Assembly: GCF_012034175.1 (NCBI RefSeq)
Contig: NZ_JAATEJ010000004.1
Location: 124,001 to 188,000, forward strand
Origin: Actinacidiphila epipremni
GTDB lineage: Bacteria; Actinomycetota; Actinomycetes; Streptomycetales; Streptomycetaceae
Length of the DNA stretch: 64,000 nt
Direction of reading: 5' to 3'
In this document: in pieces, positions 24,778 through 34,372 of the stretch
Numbering within the stretch: the first letter of the stretch is position 1
Layout of the letters: each line of letters starts with the position of its first letter
Position numbers and translations under genes: made by a program
Notes under the pieces: model-generated
Told to the model about the DNA's origin: nothing
The model's input: only the letters and a program-made list of their open reading frames with translations
Database searches by the model: none

Positions 24778-25701
24778 TCAGGCGTCGCCCGGCGCGGGCT
24801 CCTCGCGGTAGCGGCCCGGCGTCGTGCCGAACTCGCGCTTGAACGCGTGCGAGAGGGCGTACGGCGTGCCGTAGCCGACGTCGTGCGCGATCGCGGTGAG
24901 CGGGTCGGCGGTGGCGCGCAGCCGGGTCGCCGCCAGCGTCAGCCGCCACCAGGTCAGATACGCCATCGGTGAGCGGCCGACGAGGGCGCCGAAGCGGCGG
25001 GCGAGGGTGGGGCGCGAGACGCCGGCCGCGGCGGCCAGCCGGTCCAGCGTCCAGGGGGCGGCCGGGGCGGCGTGCAGGGCGCGCAGCGCGGCGGCGGTCA
25101 CCGGGTCGTCCAGCACGGCCGGCCACGCGCCGCCGCCCTCCTCGGTCACCCACGAGCGCACCATGTACACCAGCAGCAGATCCAGCAGGCTCGGCACGGC
25201 GACGCCCGAGCCGGGCCGGCGGGCGGTCAGCTCGCGGCCCAACAGGTCGATGGCGGCGCGCAGTTCGGGGTACGCGCCGACCCGGTTGCGCAGATGCACG
25301 ACCGGCGGCAGCTCCGTCAGCAGCGGGTGCAGCCGGCTGCGGTCGAGCCGGTATTTGCCGCACAGCAGCTCCACCGCGCCGGCCGCCGGCGGCTCCGCGG
25401 CGGGGCGCCCGGCGGCCTGCCACCGCTCGAACGGGACCGCCCGCGCCACAGTCGCCGGGCCGGCGGGGGAGTCGGCGATGACGTGCCCGGTGCCGTGCGG
25501 CAGCAGTACCGCGTCGCCGGAGCCGAGCGCGACCGGCTCGCCGCCGTCGGGCAGCAGCCAGCAGCCGCCCTCGATGACGACATGGAAGCCCGCGCCGCCG
25601 TACGGGGCGAGCCGCGCGCACCACCGGCCGCCGACCCGGACCCGGTCGGAGGAGGGCCGCCCGGCGCGCACCGCCGCGATCGCGTCGCTCACCACGTCCA
25701 T
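24778..25701 (-). CDS. AraC-family regulator with cupin domain
   Basis: A 307-residue regulator. A cupin_6-type sensor domain (residues about 8-200: FHVVIEGGCWLLPDG, LLPHGTGHVIAD) precedes an AraC HTH domain (about 205-300: LDRLAAAAGVSRPTLARRFG, then HDVGYGTPYALSHAFKREFG and TTPGRYR). ATG 25701 is preferred over 25731 because residues before it are unconserved. It is divergent from the metallo-hydrolase gene at 25808 with 106 bp between, so that gene is its likely target. Confidence 0.88.
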   Translation of the reverse strand: MDVVSDAIAAVRAGRPSSDRVRVGGRWCARLAPYGGAGFHVVIEGGCWLLPDGGEPVALGSGDAVLLPHGTGHVIADSPAGPATVARAVPFERWQAAGRPAAEPPAAGAVELLCGKYRLDRSRLHPLLTELPPVVHLRNRVGAYPELRAAIDLLGRELTARRPGSGVAVPSLLDLLLVYMVRSWVTEEGGGAWPAVLDDPVTAAALRALHAAPAAPWTLDRLAAAAGVSRPTLARRFGALVGRSPMAYLTWWRLTLAATRLRATADPLTAIAHDVGYGTPYALSHAFKREFGTTPGRYREEPAPGDA

Positions 25702-25807
25702 GCGGCCCAGCCTATCCGCACGGCGGACCATGCGTGAGCCGGCCGCGTATCGGATCGAGCGATCGGCGCATTGAGCGGCTCATCGCGGCGAACCTAGCCT
25801 CGTCCGT

Positions 25808-26722
25808 ATGATCACCGAGAACGTACAGAGCATCGTGCTGGGCGACGTCGAGGTCGTCCGGGTCGTCGAGTGGAGCGGGCCCTTCGCGCCCGCCGCGTAC
25901 CTCGTCCCGCAGGCCGGCGAGCAGACCTGGGCGGACAACGAGGAGTGGCTGGCGCCGCACCACTTCGCGCCGGACACCGGCATGGCGAACGCCGCCCTGC
26001 AGACCTGGGTCCTGCGCAGCGGCGGCCGGACGGTGCTGGTGGACACCGGTGTCGGCGCCGGGCGGGAGCGGCCGGACACCCCGCACTTCCACATGCGGAA
26101 GGGCGACCTGCCGGCCCGGCTCGCGGCGGTCGGGGTGCGCCCGCAGGACGTGGACGTCGTGGTCGTCACGCATGTGCACGCCGACCACGTCGGCTGGAAC
26201 ACCACCGGCGTGGACGGCGGATGGGTGCCGACCTTCCCGAACGCCCGCTATCTGCTGCCGGCCGCGGACGACGCCTACTTCGGCCCGGGCAACGCGTACG
26301 GCGGCGGCGCGCGGCGCGACGACCAACTGGTGTACGAGGACAGCGTCGCGCCGGTGCACCGGGCCGGGCAGGTGGACCTGTGGGAGGGCACGCGCCGCAT
26401 CGACGCGAACCTGACGCTGGAGGCGGCGCCCGGCCACACGCCCGGCTCGGCGGTGCTGCGGCTCGACTCGGGCGGTGAGCGGGCGGTGTTCGTCGGCGAT
26501 CTGCTGCACAGCCCCGTGCAGTTGCTGCGGCCCGCGCGCAGCAGCTGCTTCTGCCTCGACCCGCGGCAGGCGGCGGCGACCCGGCACCGCATCCTCGAAC
26601 GGGCCGCGGACGCGCGGGAGTTGCTGGTGCCGGCGCACTTCGCCGGAGCCGGGGCGCTGGAAGTGCGCCGGGAGGGTACGGGGTTCGGTGTGGAGCGGTG
26701 GGCGCCCTTCGCCGCGGTGTAG
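25808..26722 (+). CDS. metallo-beta-lactamase-fold hydrolase
   Basis: A 304-residue enzyme with the zinc motif THVHADHVGW (His122, His124, Asp126, His127), then GHTPGSAVL and GDLLH as further ligands. The arrangement resembles AiiA-like lactonases and related hydrolases. The substrate is unknown. It has a short 5' space shared with the AraC gene on the opposite strand. Confidence 0.9.
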   Translation: MITENVQSIVLGDVEVVRVVEWSGPFAPAAYLVPQAGEQTWADNEEWLAPHHFAPDTGMANAALQTWVLRSGGRTVLVDTGVGAGRERPDTPHFHMRKGDLPARLAAVGVRPQDVDVVVVTHVHADHVGWNTTGVDGGWVPTFPNARYLLPAADDAYFGPGNAYGGGARRDDQLVYEDSVAPVHRAGQVDLWEGTRRIDANLTLEAAPGHTPGSAVLRLDSGGERAVFVGDLLHSPVQLLRPARSSCFCLDPRQAAATRHRILERAADARELLVPAHFAGAGALEVRREGTGFGVERWAPFAAV

Positions 26723-26917
26723 CCGCAGCGGGCGTGGCGTGGCGTGGCGAGGGCGTGCGCGGGGGCGTGGTCGGGCGAGGGGAGGAGCCGGGGGCGGCGC
26801 CGCTGTGATATTACCGACGGGTAGCCGCTCGCCCCCTGCCCCGCGCCCTGCCCGGTCCCGCCGCTCCCCGCCCCTGCCCCGTCGCCCTTTTCCGTCCCGT
26901 CCCTCCCGGAGGCCACG

Positions 26918-27289
26918 GTGTCCGCTCGCCCCGCCCAGCTGCTCGCCGGACTGCTCGCCACCGCCGGCGTCACGCACTTCGCCGCGCCGAAGCCGTACGA
27001 CGCGCTCATCCCCGAGGCGCTGCCCGGCCGCCCCCGCACCTGGACGCAGGCCAGCGGCGCCGTCGAGCTCGCGCTCGCCGCCACCCTGCTCGTCCCCGCC
27101 ACCCGCCGCACCGGCGCGCTGCTGACCGCCGGGCTCTTCGTGGCCGTCTTCCCGGCGAACGTGAAGATGGCCTACGACTGGCGGCACCGCCGCCCCGCGC
27201 TGCGCGCCATCGCGTACGGCCGGCTGCCCGTGCAGGTGCCGCTGGTCGGCTGGGCGCTGAAGGTCGCCCGGGAGGCGCCCGGCCGCTGA
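26918..27289 (+). CDS. DoxX-like small membrane protein
   Basis: A 123-residue protein with about four hydrophobic helices and the family pattern GVTHFAAPKPYDALIPEALP near the N-terminus, then FPANVKMAYDWR. It matches the DoxX/SURF4-like membrane family of actinobacteria. GTG 26918 follows GGAGG at 26908. The role is unknown. Confidence 0.8.
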   Translation: MSARPAQLLAGLLATAGVTHFAAPKPYDALIPEALPGRPRTWTQASGAVELALAATLLVPATRRTGALLTAGLFVAVFPANVKMAYDWRHRRPALRAIAYGRLPVQVPLVGWALKVAREAPGR

Positions 27290-27430
27290 GGTGTGCCGCG
27301 GGCCGAGGGGCGCACAATGGGTGGAAGGAGGAGGACGGTGCTCGCGCTCGGCGGCCCCGGATCCGGTGCCGCGGTGTCGCTGCCCGTCTGCCGTGCGTGT
27401 GCGCCAGCGGAGTGGGTGTGATCGGGGACG

Positions 27431-28684
27431 ATGAAGTGGCAATGGTCCCGGCCCCGTGCCGACCGTGACGAGACCGACTGGTCCTGGCAGACGAACCGGG
27501 GCCTGGTCGCGGTACCCATCGCCCTCATCGTGGTCATCACCGTCGCCGACGTGCTCGCGCCGCAGGAGGTCCACCTCGGTCCGCTGCTGGTCGTGGCGCC
27601 GGCGCTCACCGCGTCCTTCGGCAGCTCACGGCTGACCGCGCTCGTCGGGCTGCTCGCGACCGGCGCGCTCTTCACGATCTCCGCGGTGCGCAACAGCATC
27701 TTCACCTCCAACCACGAGAGCCAGCTCGTCGCGCTCATCGTGATCTCCGCCTTCACCGTCTTCTTCTGCCGGCTGCGCGAGAAGCACGGCGCCGAGCTCA
27801 GACAGGTGCGCTCCGTCGCGGAGGCCGCACAGCAGGTGGTGCTCCAGCCGCTCCCGGAGCGGATCGGCCCGCTGTCGGTCGCCTTCCGCTACGAGGCCGC
27901 GGCCGACCAGGCGCGGATCGGCGGCGACCTCTACGCGGCGGTCCGCACCGCGCACGGCACCCGGCTGCTCATCGGGGACGTCCGCGGCAAGGGGCTGACG
28001 GCGGTCGACGACGCCGACCTGCTCCTGGGCGCCTTCCGCAGCGCCGCCCACCGCGAGCTGCCGCTGCCCGCGCTGCACACCGAGCTGGAGGCCATCGTCG
28101 CCTGGGGGCTGACCCAGCCCAACCGGCACGGGCCCGAGGCGGCGGAGTCCTTCATCACCGCCGCGCTCATCGACATCCCCGACGACGAGCCGCGCATCAG
28201 CATCCTCAACAGCGGCCACCCGGCGCCGCTGCGGCTGCACAGGGGCGGCGTGACGACGCTCTCGCCGCGCCAGTTCGCGCCCCCGATCGGCGTCCTCCAG
28301 GACTCCGGCGCGGCCCCCGACGTCTTCCCCTTCGAGCCCGGCGACACGCTGCTGCTCTACACCGACGGCGTCACCGAGGCCCGCGACGACACCGGCCGCT
28401 TCTACCCGCTCGCCGACCGCCTCGGCGGCATCGTCCACACCGAGGTCCACCCCGTCGACCTGCTCGCGCTGCTCCGCGAGGACCTTCTGGACCACACCTC
28501 GGGCACCCTCGACGACGACGCGGCCGTGGTCGCCGTGCGCCGCGACTACCTCGGCGACCGCCCCACCGCCGAGCGCCCCGCCCCCTCCCCGCGCCGGCCG
28601 CACGGCCAGCCCCCGGCCCACACGCCGCCGGGCACCCGCACCCGCCGCCCCACCCTCGCCGACCACCGGCCCCCGCCGGTGTAG
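27431..28684 (+). CDS. membrane-bound PP2C (SpoIIE/RsbU-type) phosphatase
   Basis: A 417-residue protein. Three to four transmembrane helices lie within residues 24-112, then a helical linker, then a SpoIIE-type PP2C domain (about 145-375) with metal-binding motifs RIGGDLY, GDVRGKGL, LNSGHPAPL, LLLYTDGVTEARD and DDDAAVV. The last 40 residues are Pro/Arg-rich and probably disordered. It should dephosphorylate a STAS anti-anti-sigma factor; the protein at 23071 is one candidate. Confidence 0.92.
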   Translation: MKWQWSRPRADRDETDWSWQTNRGLVAVPIALIVVITVADVLAPQEVHLGPLLVVAPALTASFGSSRLTALVGLLATGALFTISAVRNSIFTSNHESQLVALIVISAFTVFFCRLREKHGAELRQVRSVAEAAQQVVLQPLPERIGPLSVAFRYEAAADQARIGGDLYAAVRTAHGTRLLIGDVRGKGLTAVDDADLLLGAFRSAAHRELPLPALHTELEAIVAWGLTQPNRHGPEAAESFITAALIDIPDDEPRISILNSGHPAPLRLHRGGVTTLSPRQFAPPIGVLQDSGAAPDVFPFEPGDTLLLYTDGVTEARDDTGRFYPLADRLGGIVHTEVHPVDLLALLREDLLDHTSGTLDDDAAVVAVRRDYLGDRPTAERPAPSPRRPHGQPPAHTPPGTRTRRPTLADHRPPPV

Positions 28685-28854
28685 TCGCCGCCGGGCAGGT
28701 CCCTGCGGGACAGCGGGCGGGGCATCCGGGGGAGGGGCGTACGGGGACCGGCGGGCGCATGGCATCATTCGGAGGCCGGGGCCGGGGGAGGCCCCTGGGG
28801 GCGGGGGGTTCGCCGTTCCCTCATGCCGGAACGTCGAGCTCCAGAGGACTTCAC

Positions 28855-29973
28855 GTGTCGAAGCGCCGTGCGCCCAAGCCTGCCTGGCACCGCTACGCCT
28901 GGATCGCCGCGGCGGTCGTCCTGGTCGGCGGCGGAGGTGCCGTCGCCGCGGGCGCCGTGGGCGGCGGCGGGAAGAACGCCGGGGCGGACGCGCGGGACGT
29001 GGCCGCGGGCGGGGCGTCGCCCTCGGCCGGGGCAGCCGGGAGCGCGGCACCCGGCGCGTCGGCGACGCCCTCGGCGAAGGCGTCCGCGTCCGCCTCGGGG
29101 ACGGCGACGGCCTCCGCGACCGCCACGCCCACCGCGTCCGGCACGGCCACGGCCACCCCGAAAACCGGCGCCTCCGGCGGGGGCGCGGCCGGGGACGGCG
29201 GCGGCGACGCGACCGGCGGAGCCGAGCCCGCCACCGTCGCGGGCCCCGCGCACCCCGCCTCGGCCGAGGTCTTCACGGGCCTGGCCTTCGACACCTGCAC
29301 CGCGCCCGGCGCGAGCAAGATGAGCGCCTGGAAGGCGAGCAGCCCGTACGGCGCCGCCGCCGTCTACATCGGCGGCCGGAACCGCGGCTGCGCCCAGCCC
29401 AACCTCACCTCCTCCTGGGTCGGCACGGTCGGCGCCGCCGGCTGGAAGCTCATACCGATCTACGTCGGCGCCCAGCCGCCCTGCCAGACCAGCGGCAGCA
29501 AGGAGCGGATCAGCGCCGCCGACGCCGCCTCCCTCGGCGCCTCGGACGGCGCGGACGCCGTCGCCAGGGCCAAGGCCCTCGGCATGCGCGCGAGCAGCGC
29601 CCTCTACCTCGACATGGAGGCGTTCGACGACAGCGACGCCGCGTGCGTCGGCTCCGTCCTGACCTACGTCCAGGCGTGGGACAAGGCGCTGCACGCCCGC
29701 GGCTACTGGGCCGGCTTCTACGGCTTCACCTCCTCCAGCGCCGCCGTCGTCGCGCAGGCCAAGCCCACGACCCCGGACATGCCGGACGTGCTCTGGTACG
29801 CGAAATACGACGGCAACGACAGCACCACCACCGGCTTCCCTTTCTCCTCCGGCCTGTGGACCGGGCACCGGCGCGGGCATCAGTACCAGGTGAACTCCAA
29901 GGAGAGCTACGGCGGCGCCTCGATCACCGTCGACCGGGACGCCTGGGACGCCCCGGTCGCGATCACCGGCTGA
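28855..29973 (+). CDS. secreted DUF1906 (Rv2525c-like glycoside-hydrolase-fold) protein
   Basis: A 372-residue protein. The N-terminus has a basic patch and one hydrophobic segment (YAWIAAAVVLVGGGGAVAAG) acting as a signal or anchor, then a long Ala/Ser/Thr/Gly spacer (to about 140). The C-terminal domain is DUF1906: TGLAFDTCTAPGASKMSAW, IYVGAQPPC, ALYLDMEAFD and YWAGFYGF. The fold is a TIM-barrel related to lysozyme-like GH25 enzymes. GTG 28855 with AGAGGA upstream is preferred over ATG 28759. It probably acts on or binds the cell envelope. Confidence 0.85.
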   Translation: MSKRRAPKPAWHRYAWIAAAVVLVGGGGAVAAGAVGGGGKNAGADARDVAAGGASPSAGAAGSAAPGASATPSAKASASASGTATASATATPTASGTATATPKTGASGGGAAGDGGGDATGGAEPATVAGPAHPASAEVFTGLAFDTCTAPGASKMSAWKASSPYGAAAVYIGGRNRGCAQPNLTSSWVGTVGAAGWKLIPIYVGAQPPCQTSGSKERISAADAASLGASDGADAVARAKALGMRASSALYLDMEAFDDSDAACVGSVLTYVQAWDKALHARGYWAGFYGFTSSSAAVVAQAKPTTPDMPDVLWYAKYDGNDSTTTGFPFSSGLWTGHRRGHQYQVNSKESYGGASITVDRDAWDAPVAITG

Positions 29974-29985
29974 CGGCCCGCGCCC

Positions 29986-31371
29986 TCAGCCGCGCGGGGT
30001 CGCCAGCAGCGCGCGGGCCCGCTCCGGGGTGAGCAGCCGCGCCAGCACCGGATCGGCCAGCAGGGATATCGGGGCGATATGGTCCGCGCAGACCGGCCGC
30101 CACAGCGGCACCGCCGCGAGCAGCGCCGGCCACGCCTGCGCCAGCAGCGCGGCCCTGGCCTCCGCGGGGGAGGGGGCCGCGGCGGCGGCAGCCACCGGAC
30201 CGCCCGACGTCATGACGGCGGTCAGGTGCCGGACCACCACCGGCTCGTCGCGGGCCGGCCGCACCGGGTCCGCCGCGTCCGCGAAGGCGGGGTGCGCGGC
30301 GAGCGGATCGACCACCGCGTGCACGGCCGCGTCGAACTCGGCGTTGCCGAAGGAGAGCCGGAAGCCGGGCGCGGCGGCCCGCGCCTCGTACTCCTCGATC
30401 AGCTCCTTGACGGCCGCCGGTCCGTGCTCCTTCAGCCGGGGCAGCGGGCGCAGGTCGTGCCGGGCGGCGAGCCGGTCGTGCCGCACCAGCAGCGGCAGCA
30501 GCTCGGCGGCGAACAGCGGCCCGTCGAGCAGGTCCTCGACCCGGTCGGCGTTCCAGAGCAGGTTCGCGACATGGCGCTGCCACTCGCCGAGCAGCGCCCG
30601 CAGCTGCGTCGCCAGCACCTCCGCCCGGGACCGGCCGAACGCCTGCGCCTCGTCGAGAAGCGCCAGCGGTGCCTCGATCCCGCCGGCCAGCGCCTCGCCG
30701 CGGGCCCGCTCGACCACGCCGTCCCAGTGGTCGCGGGTCGCGCCCGGCGGGCGGCGCAGCGCGTGGAAGGAGCGCCACTGCTTGCGCATGAGGTCGGCGA
30801 ACGAGTCGAACCGCTCGGGGCCCTCGCCGGACCAGGAGGCGAGCCAGTACGCCGCCCACTCGCCGTCCTCGCCCACGTCGTCCGGGTCGAGCAGCATCAC
30901 CGCGGCGTCGCCCTCCAGCGACAGCCGCAGCGACCGCGCCAGGACCCGGGCCTCCTGGACCTCGAACGGCACGTCGTCGTCCTCGTCAGCGTCCCCGGCG
31001 TCCCCGGCGCCGTCCGCCTCGGAGGAGTCCAGTGCCTCCTCGGCCAGCTCCTCGTACACCTCGATCCACGTCCGGTCCTCGGTGTCCCGCAGCCACGCCA
31101 GCTCCGCCGTGCCGGCCATGCGGTAGACGAAGCAGCCCGCGTCCCGCCAGCCGTCCGTCACGAGCAGGAACTCCCGCAGCGAGGGCGGCAGTCGGCGGCC
31201 CAGCCGCTGTTCGGCCGCCGCGACCGCGGCCTCGCTCGCCGGCGCGAAGCCGAGCCACCCGTCCCGTACGACCTCCGGGTCGAGCGGCGGGGCCTCGGCC
31301 GGGTCGTGCCCGACGATCCACTCCGCGCTCCACTGCTCCAGGAACGGCCGCCACGCCGTACGCTCCCCCAT
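29986..31371 (-). CDS. SMI1/KNR4-domain protein
   Basis: A 461-residue cytosolic protein. Residues about 40-185 are an SMI1/KNR4 (SUKH) domain: VRDGWLGFAPASEAAVAAAE, then RRLPPSLREFLLVTDGW and a later WAAYWLASW. The remainder is helical and unassigned. SUKH proteins often serve as immunity or adaptor proteins, but no toxin gene adjoins it. It is convergent with the DUF1906 gene (12 bp apart). Confidence 0.8.
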   Translation of the reverse strand: MGERTAWRPFLEQWSAEWIVGHDPAEAPPLDPEVVRDGWLGFAPASEAAVAAAEQRLGRRLPPSLREFLLVTDGWRDAGCFVYRMAGTAELAWLRDTEDRTWIEVYEELAEEALDSSEADGAGDAGDADEDDDVPFEVQEARVLARSLRLSLEGDAAVMLLDPDDVGEDGEWAAYWLASWSGEGPERFDSFADLMRKQWRSFHALRRPPGATRDHWDGVVERARGEALAGGIEAPLALLDEAQAFGRSRAEVLATQLRALLGEWQRHVANLLWNADRVEDLLDGPLFAAELLPLLVRHDRLAARHDLRPLPRLKEHGPAAVKELIEEYEARAAAPGFRLSFGNAEFDAAVHAVVDPLAAHPAFADAADPVRPARDEPVVVRHLTAVMTSGGPVAAAAAAPSPAEARAALLAQAWPALLAAVPLWRPVCADHIAPISLLADPVLARLLTPERARALLATPRG

Positions 31372-31565
31372 CGTGCTGCCCTCCGCCGGCGAGTGATCTC
31401 CATGTCCGGTTCCACTTCAGCACAGGGGTACGACATCGCCCTCGGCCGGCCGGGAACCGTCCCACCGCATCCGCGTCTCACATGTGGCGTGGGGGCGCGT
31501 GGCGCCCGCCGCGGCCGTGCGGTTCACTCGGGCCGGACGGGACGGGACGAGGGGGTGATCCGGGC

Positions 31566-32561
31566 GTGCTGAACGAGACGGAGTTCCGTACCGAGGACCT
31601 ACCGGCCGGCGAGCGCTTCGAGGCGTGGGAGGAACTGCTCAGCCACGCGCACGCGCCGATGCACCAGACCACCGAGTTCGCGGCGGACTTCCGGGCGCAC
31701 GTCCGGCTGATCGAACTGGGCGAGGTCGTCGTGTGGCCCGCGCAGTGGCCGCATCTGACCTTCCACCGCACCCCGCGGCTGATCCGCCAATCGGACCCGG
31801 AGCACTGCCACCTGTCGCTGTGCATGAGCGGCAACGCGGTGGCGCAGTGGCAGCGCAGCGAGGCGGCCTACCACGCGTACGACTTCCACGTCACCGACAC
31901 CTCGATCCCGTACGACATCATGACCGACCCGCGCACGCCCATCACCATGATCGGCGTCGAGGTGCCCAAGACGCTGCTGGGCCTGCCGTGGGGGCGGGCG
32001 CAGCAGATCGTCGGGCGGGGGCTTTCGGGGCGGGAGGGCGTGGGCGCGCTGCTCGCGCAGTTCCTGACCGGCGTGACCGGTGACACGTCCGTCTACAGGC
32101 CCGCCGACGGGCAGCGGCTCGCGTGGGTGCTCAGCGACCTGGTCACCGCGCTGTTCGCGCAGGCGCTGGAGGCCGAGGGGGAGCTCGCCCCGGAGGCCCG
32201 CACCCGCACCCTGGCGCTGGAGGTCAAGTCCTTCATCCGGCGGAATCTGCGGGACGCCGACCTGACCCCGAGCAGCGTGGCCGCCGCCCGGAACATCTCC
32301 CGCGGACATCTGCACCGGCTCTTCCAGGCCGAGGGCACCACGGTGGCGGCCTTCATCCGCGACCAGCGGCTGGAGGCCGCCCGGCGCGACCTCACCGACC
32401 CCGGCCAGTCGGGCACGCCCATCCACGCCATCGCGGCCCGCTGGGGCTTCCGCGACCACGCGACCTTCACCCGCACCTTCCGCTCCGCCTACGGCGTCAC
32501 GCCGCGCGACTACCGGCACGCGCCCGTGCTCGCGGGGCCGGCCGCCGCCCCGGCCGAGTAG
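31566..32561 (+). CDS. AraC-family regulator at the edge of the naphthoquinone-type cluster
   Basis: A 331-residue regulator. The N-terminal AraC-binding-like domain (about 1-180; DFRAHVRLIELGEVVVWPAQ, then HCHLSLCMSGN) precedes a C-terminal AraC HTH (about 225-320: AAARNISRGHLHRLFQAEG, then AARWGFRDHATFTRTFRSAY and GVTPRDYR). GTG 31566 begins the conserved N-terminus; the ribosome site is weak. It lies 118 bp upstream of the methyltransferase on the same strand and could be a pathway-specific regulator. Confidence 0.88.
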   Translation: MLNETEFRTEDLPAGERFEAWEELLSHAHAPMHQTTEFAADFRAHVRLIELGEVVVWPAQWPHLTFHRTPRLIRQSDPEHCHLSLCMSGNAVAQWQRSEAAYHAYDFHVTDTSIPYDIMTDPRTPITMIGVEVPKTLLGLPWGRAQQIVGRGLSGREGVGALLAQFLTGVTGDTSVYRPADGQRLAWVLSDLVTALFAQALEAEGELAPEARTRTLALEVKSFIRRNLRDADLTPSSVAAARNISRGHLHRLFQAEGTTVAAFIRDQRLEAARRDLTDPGQSGTPIHAIAARWGFRDHATFTRTFRSAYGVTPRDYRHAPVLAGPAAAPAE

Positions 32562-32679
32562 CGGACGCCAAGCCGGCGCCAACCCGTCGCCAAGGGCGCG
32601 CACAGTGGCAGCCAAGTCCGGTGGCCGATGCTCAAGTGCACCGTGCGGTCGACACTGCCAGCACTCGGGGAGACGCAGT

Positions 32680-33678
32680 ATGACGAGCAATCAGCCGACG
32701 CCGGAGCGGATCATGCAGCTCGCCAACGGCTATTGGGCGACCGGCATCCTCGGCGCGGCGGCCAGCCACGCGCTCTTCACCCACCTCGACGCCGGCGCGG
32801 ACACGCCCGAACGGCTCGCGGAGAAGGCGGGGATCTCGCAGCGCGGTGTGCAGGCGCTGCTGGACGGCCTGGTGAGCCTCGGCCTGGTGGAGCTGCACGA
32901 CGGTTCGTACCGCAACTCCGACGAGGCGTCGCTGTTCCTGGTGGAGGGCCGGCCCACCTGCCTGAGCAGCTTCGCCAAGCTCAAGCTCGCGCACATGGCG
33001 TCCACGGTCGTGCTGCCCGAGGTCGTCGCGGCCGGCGGCCCGATCGCCGACGTGACGACCGAGGTCGCGGACAACCCGCACTGGGAGGAGCTCGTCCCGG
33101 CGATCGCGGCGCAGTCCGTGCCGGTCGCGCTGATCGCGGCGGAGAAGCTGCGGATCGCGCAGGCCGGGCCGATCTCGATCCTCGACATCGGCGGCGGCTC
33201 CGGCATCTACTCGGCGATCTGGCTGGAGGCCAACCCGCAAGCCCGCTCGACCCAGTTGGACTGGGCGCCGATCAACGCGATCGCCCGCCGGCTGGTCGGC
33301 GAGCGCGGCGCCGCGGACCGTTTCGGCACCGTCGACGGCGACTTCCACACCGCGGACTTCGGGACGGCCGCGCACGACATCGCGATCTACTCGCACATCG
33401 CCCACCAGGAGGGCGAGGAGGACAACGTCGCGGTCTTCGCCAAGATCCGCGGTGCGCTCAAGCCCGGTGGCACGCTGGTGATCTGCGATTTCGTGGTGGA
33501 CGACGACCGCAGCGGGCCGCCTTTCCCGCTGATGTTCGCCTCGGAAATGCTGCTGAAGAGCAAACAGGGCGGCACATGGCGCCGCGCGGACTACCGCGCC
33601 TGGCTGAACAAGGCGGGATTCGAGGACATTTCGTTCCAGCCGACGATGTCGCCGGCCACTTTGGTCTTCGCCCGCTGA
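32680..33678 (+). CDS. SAM-dependent O-methyltransferase
   Basis: A 332-residue methyltransferase with an N-terminal winged-helix dimerisation domain (about 10-100; ASHALFTHLDAG, LVSLGLVELHDG) and a C-terminal Rossmann SAM domain (LDIGGGSGIY as motif I near residue 168, then IRGALKPGGTLVICDFV). This is the class that methylates phenolic or carboxyl groups of polyketides. ATG 32680 has GGGGAGA 7 bp upstream. With the other methyltransferase at 40656 the cluster can place two methyl groups. Confidence 0.9.
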   Translation: MTSNQPTPERIMQLANGYWATGILGAAASHALFTHLDAGADTPERLAEKAGISQRGVQALLDGLVSLGLVELHDGSYRNSDEASLFLVEGRPTCLSSFAKLKLAHMASTVVLPEVVAAGGPIADVTTEVADNPHWEELVPAIAAQSVPVALIAAEKLRIAQAGPISILDIGGGSGIYSAIWLEANPQARSTQLDWAPINAIARRLVGERGAADRFGTVDGDFHTADFGTAAHDIAIYSHIAHQEGEEDNVAVFAKIRGALKPGGTLVICDFVVDDDRSGPPFPLMFASEMLLKSKQGGTWRRADYRAWLNKAGFEDISFQPTMSPATLVFAR

Positions 33679-33781
33679 AAACCTTTCGGCGCCGATATCC
33701 TGCACGCGACTGTTCGACCACGGCAGCAAGTCCGGGGGCCTGCTGTTCACGTTCTATCCATTGCGAGGAGCGCTCAGCATC

Positions 33782-34315
33782 ATGTCCACGCAGGTCACTG
33801 TTCCGGGTTACGCCGCCGGCACTTGGCTGATCGACCCGGCCCGTTCCGTCGTCTCCTTCCAGACGAAGATGCTCGGCTTCCTCACCGCCCGGGGGACGTT
33901 CGACGATTTCGAGGGCAAGATCGTGCTCGCCGAGAGCCCGCTGGAATCGACCGTGAAAGCGGTCGTGCGGACCGCTTCGGTGAACACCAAGAACGCGCGC
34001 CGGGACACCGACCTGCGCAAAGAGGGCTACTTGAGCGTCGACACGCACCCGACGATGACGTTCGCCTCGACCGCGGTGCGCGCCGAGGGGGATTCCTTCG
34101 TCGTCGAGGGCGACCTGTCGGTGCTCGCGGTGACCAAGCACCTCACGCTGAACCTGGTCCCGCAGGGCTTCGACGGCACCGGCGGCCGGGACACCGTGCA
34201 CTTCACGGCGACGACGGTGCTCAGCAACAAGGAGGTCGGCGTGACCAAGGGCGCGGCCTTCATCAGTGACCGCACCCAGGTCACCTTGGACATCGTCGCG
34301 ACGAAGCAGAGCTGA
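33782..34315 (+). CDS. YceI-family lipid/isoprenoid-binding protein
   Basis: A 177-residue YceI-like beta-barrel protein (TWLIDPARSVVSFQTKMLG, GYLSVDTHPTMTF, TVHFTATTVLSNKE). There is no signal peptide, so it should be cytosolic. The family carries hydrophobic ligands such as polyisoprenoids or quinones. In this cluster a carrier or a catalytic role on a naphthoquinone is conceivable but unproven. ATG 33782 follows GAGGAG in the preceding line. It converges on the lyase gene with a terminator between. Confidence 0.88.
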   Translation: MSTQVTVPGYAAGTWLIDPARSVVSFQTKMLGFLTARGTFDDFEGKIVLAESPLESTVKAVVRTASVNTKNARRDTDLRKEGYLSVDTHPTMTFASTAVRAEGDSFVVEGDLSVLAVTKHLTLNLVPQGFDGTGGRDTVHFTATTVLSNKEVGVTKGAAFISDRTQVTLDIVATKQS

Positions 34316-34331
34316 GCGCCTTCCGCTCGCC

Positions 34332-34367
34332 CGGGCGCCCGGTCCTCCTCGGGGGGCCGGGCGCCCG
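34332..34367. terminator. bidirectional terminator between YceI and the lyase gene
   Basis: Perfect 11-bp arms CGGGCGCCCGG (34332-34342) and CCGGGCGCCCG (34357-34367) with a 14-nt loop. Confidence 0.8.
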
Positions 34368-34372
34368 TGTGC

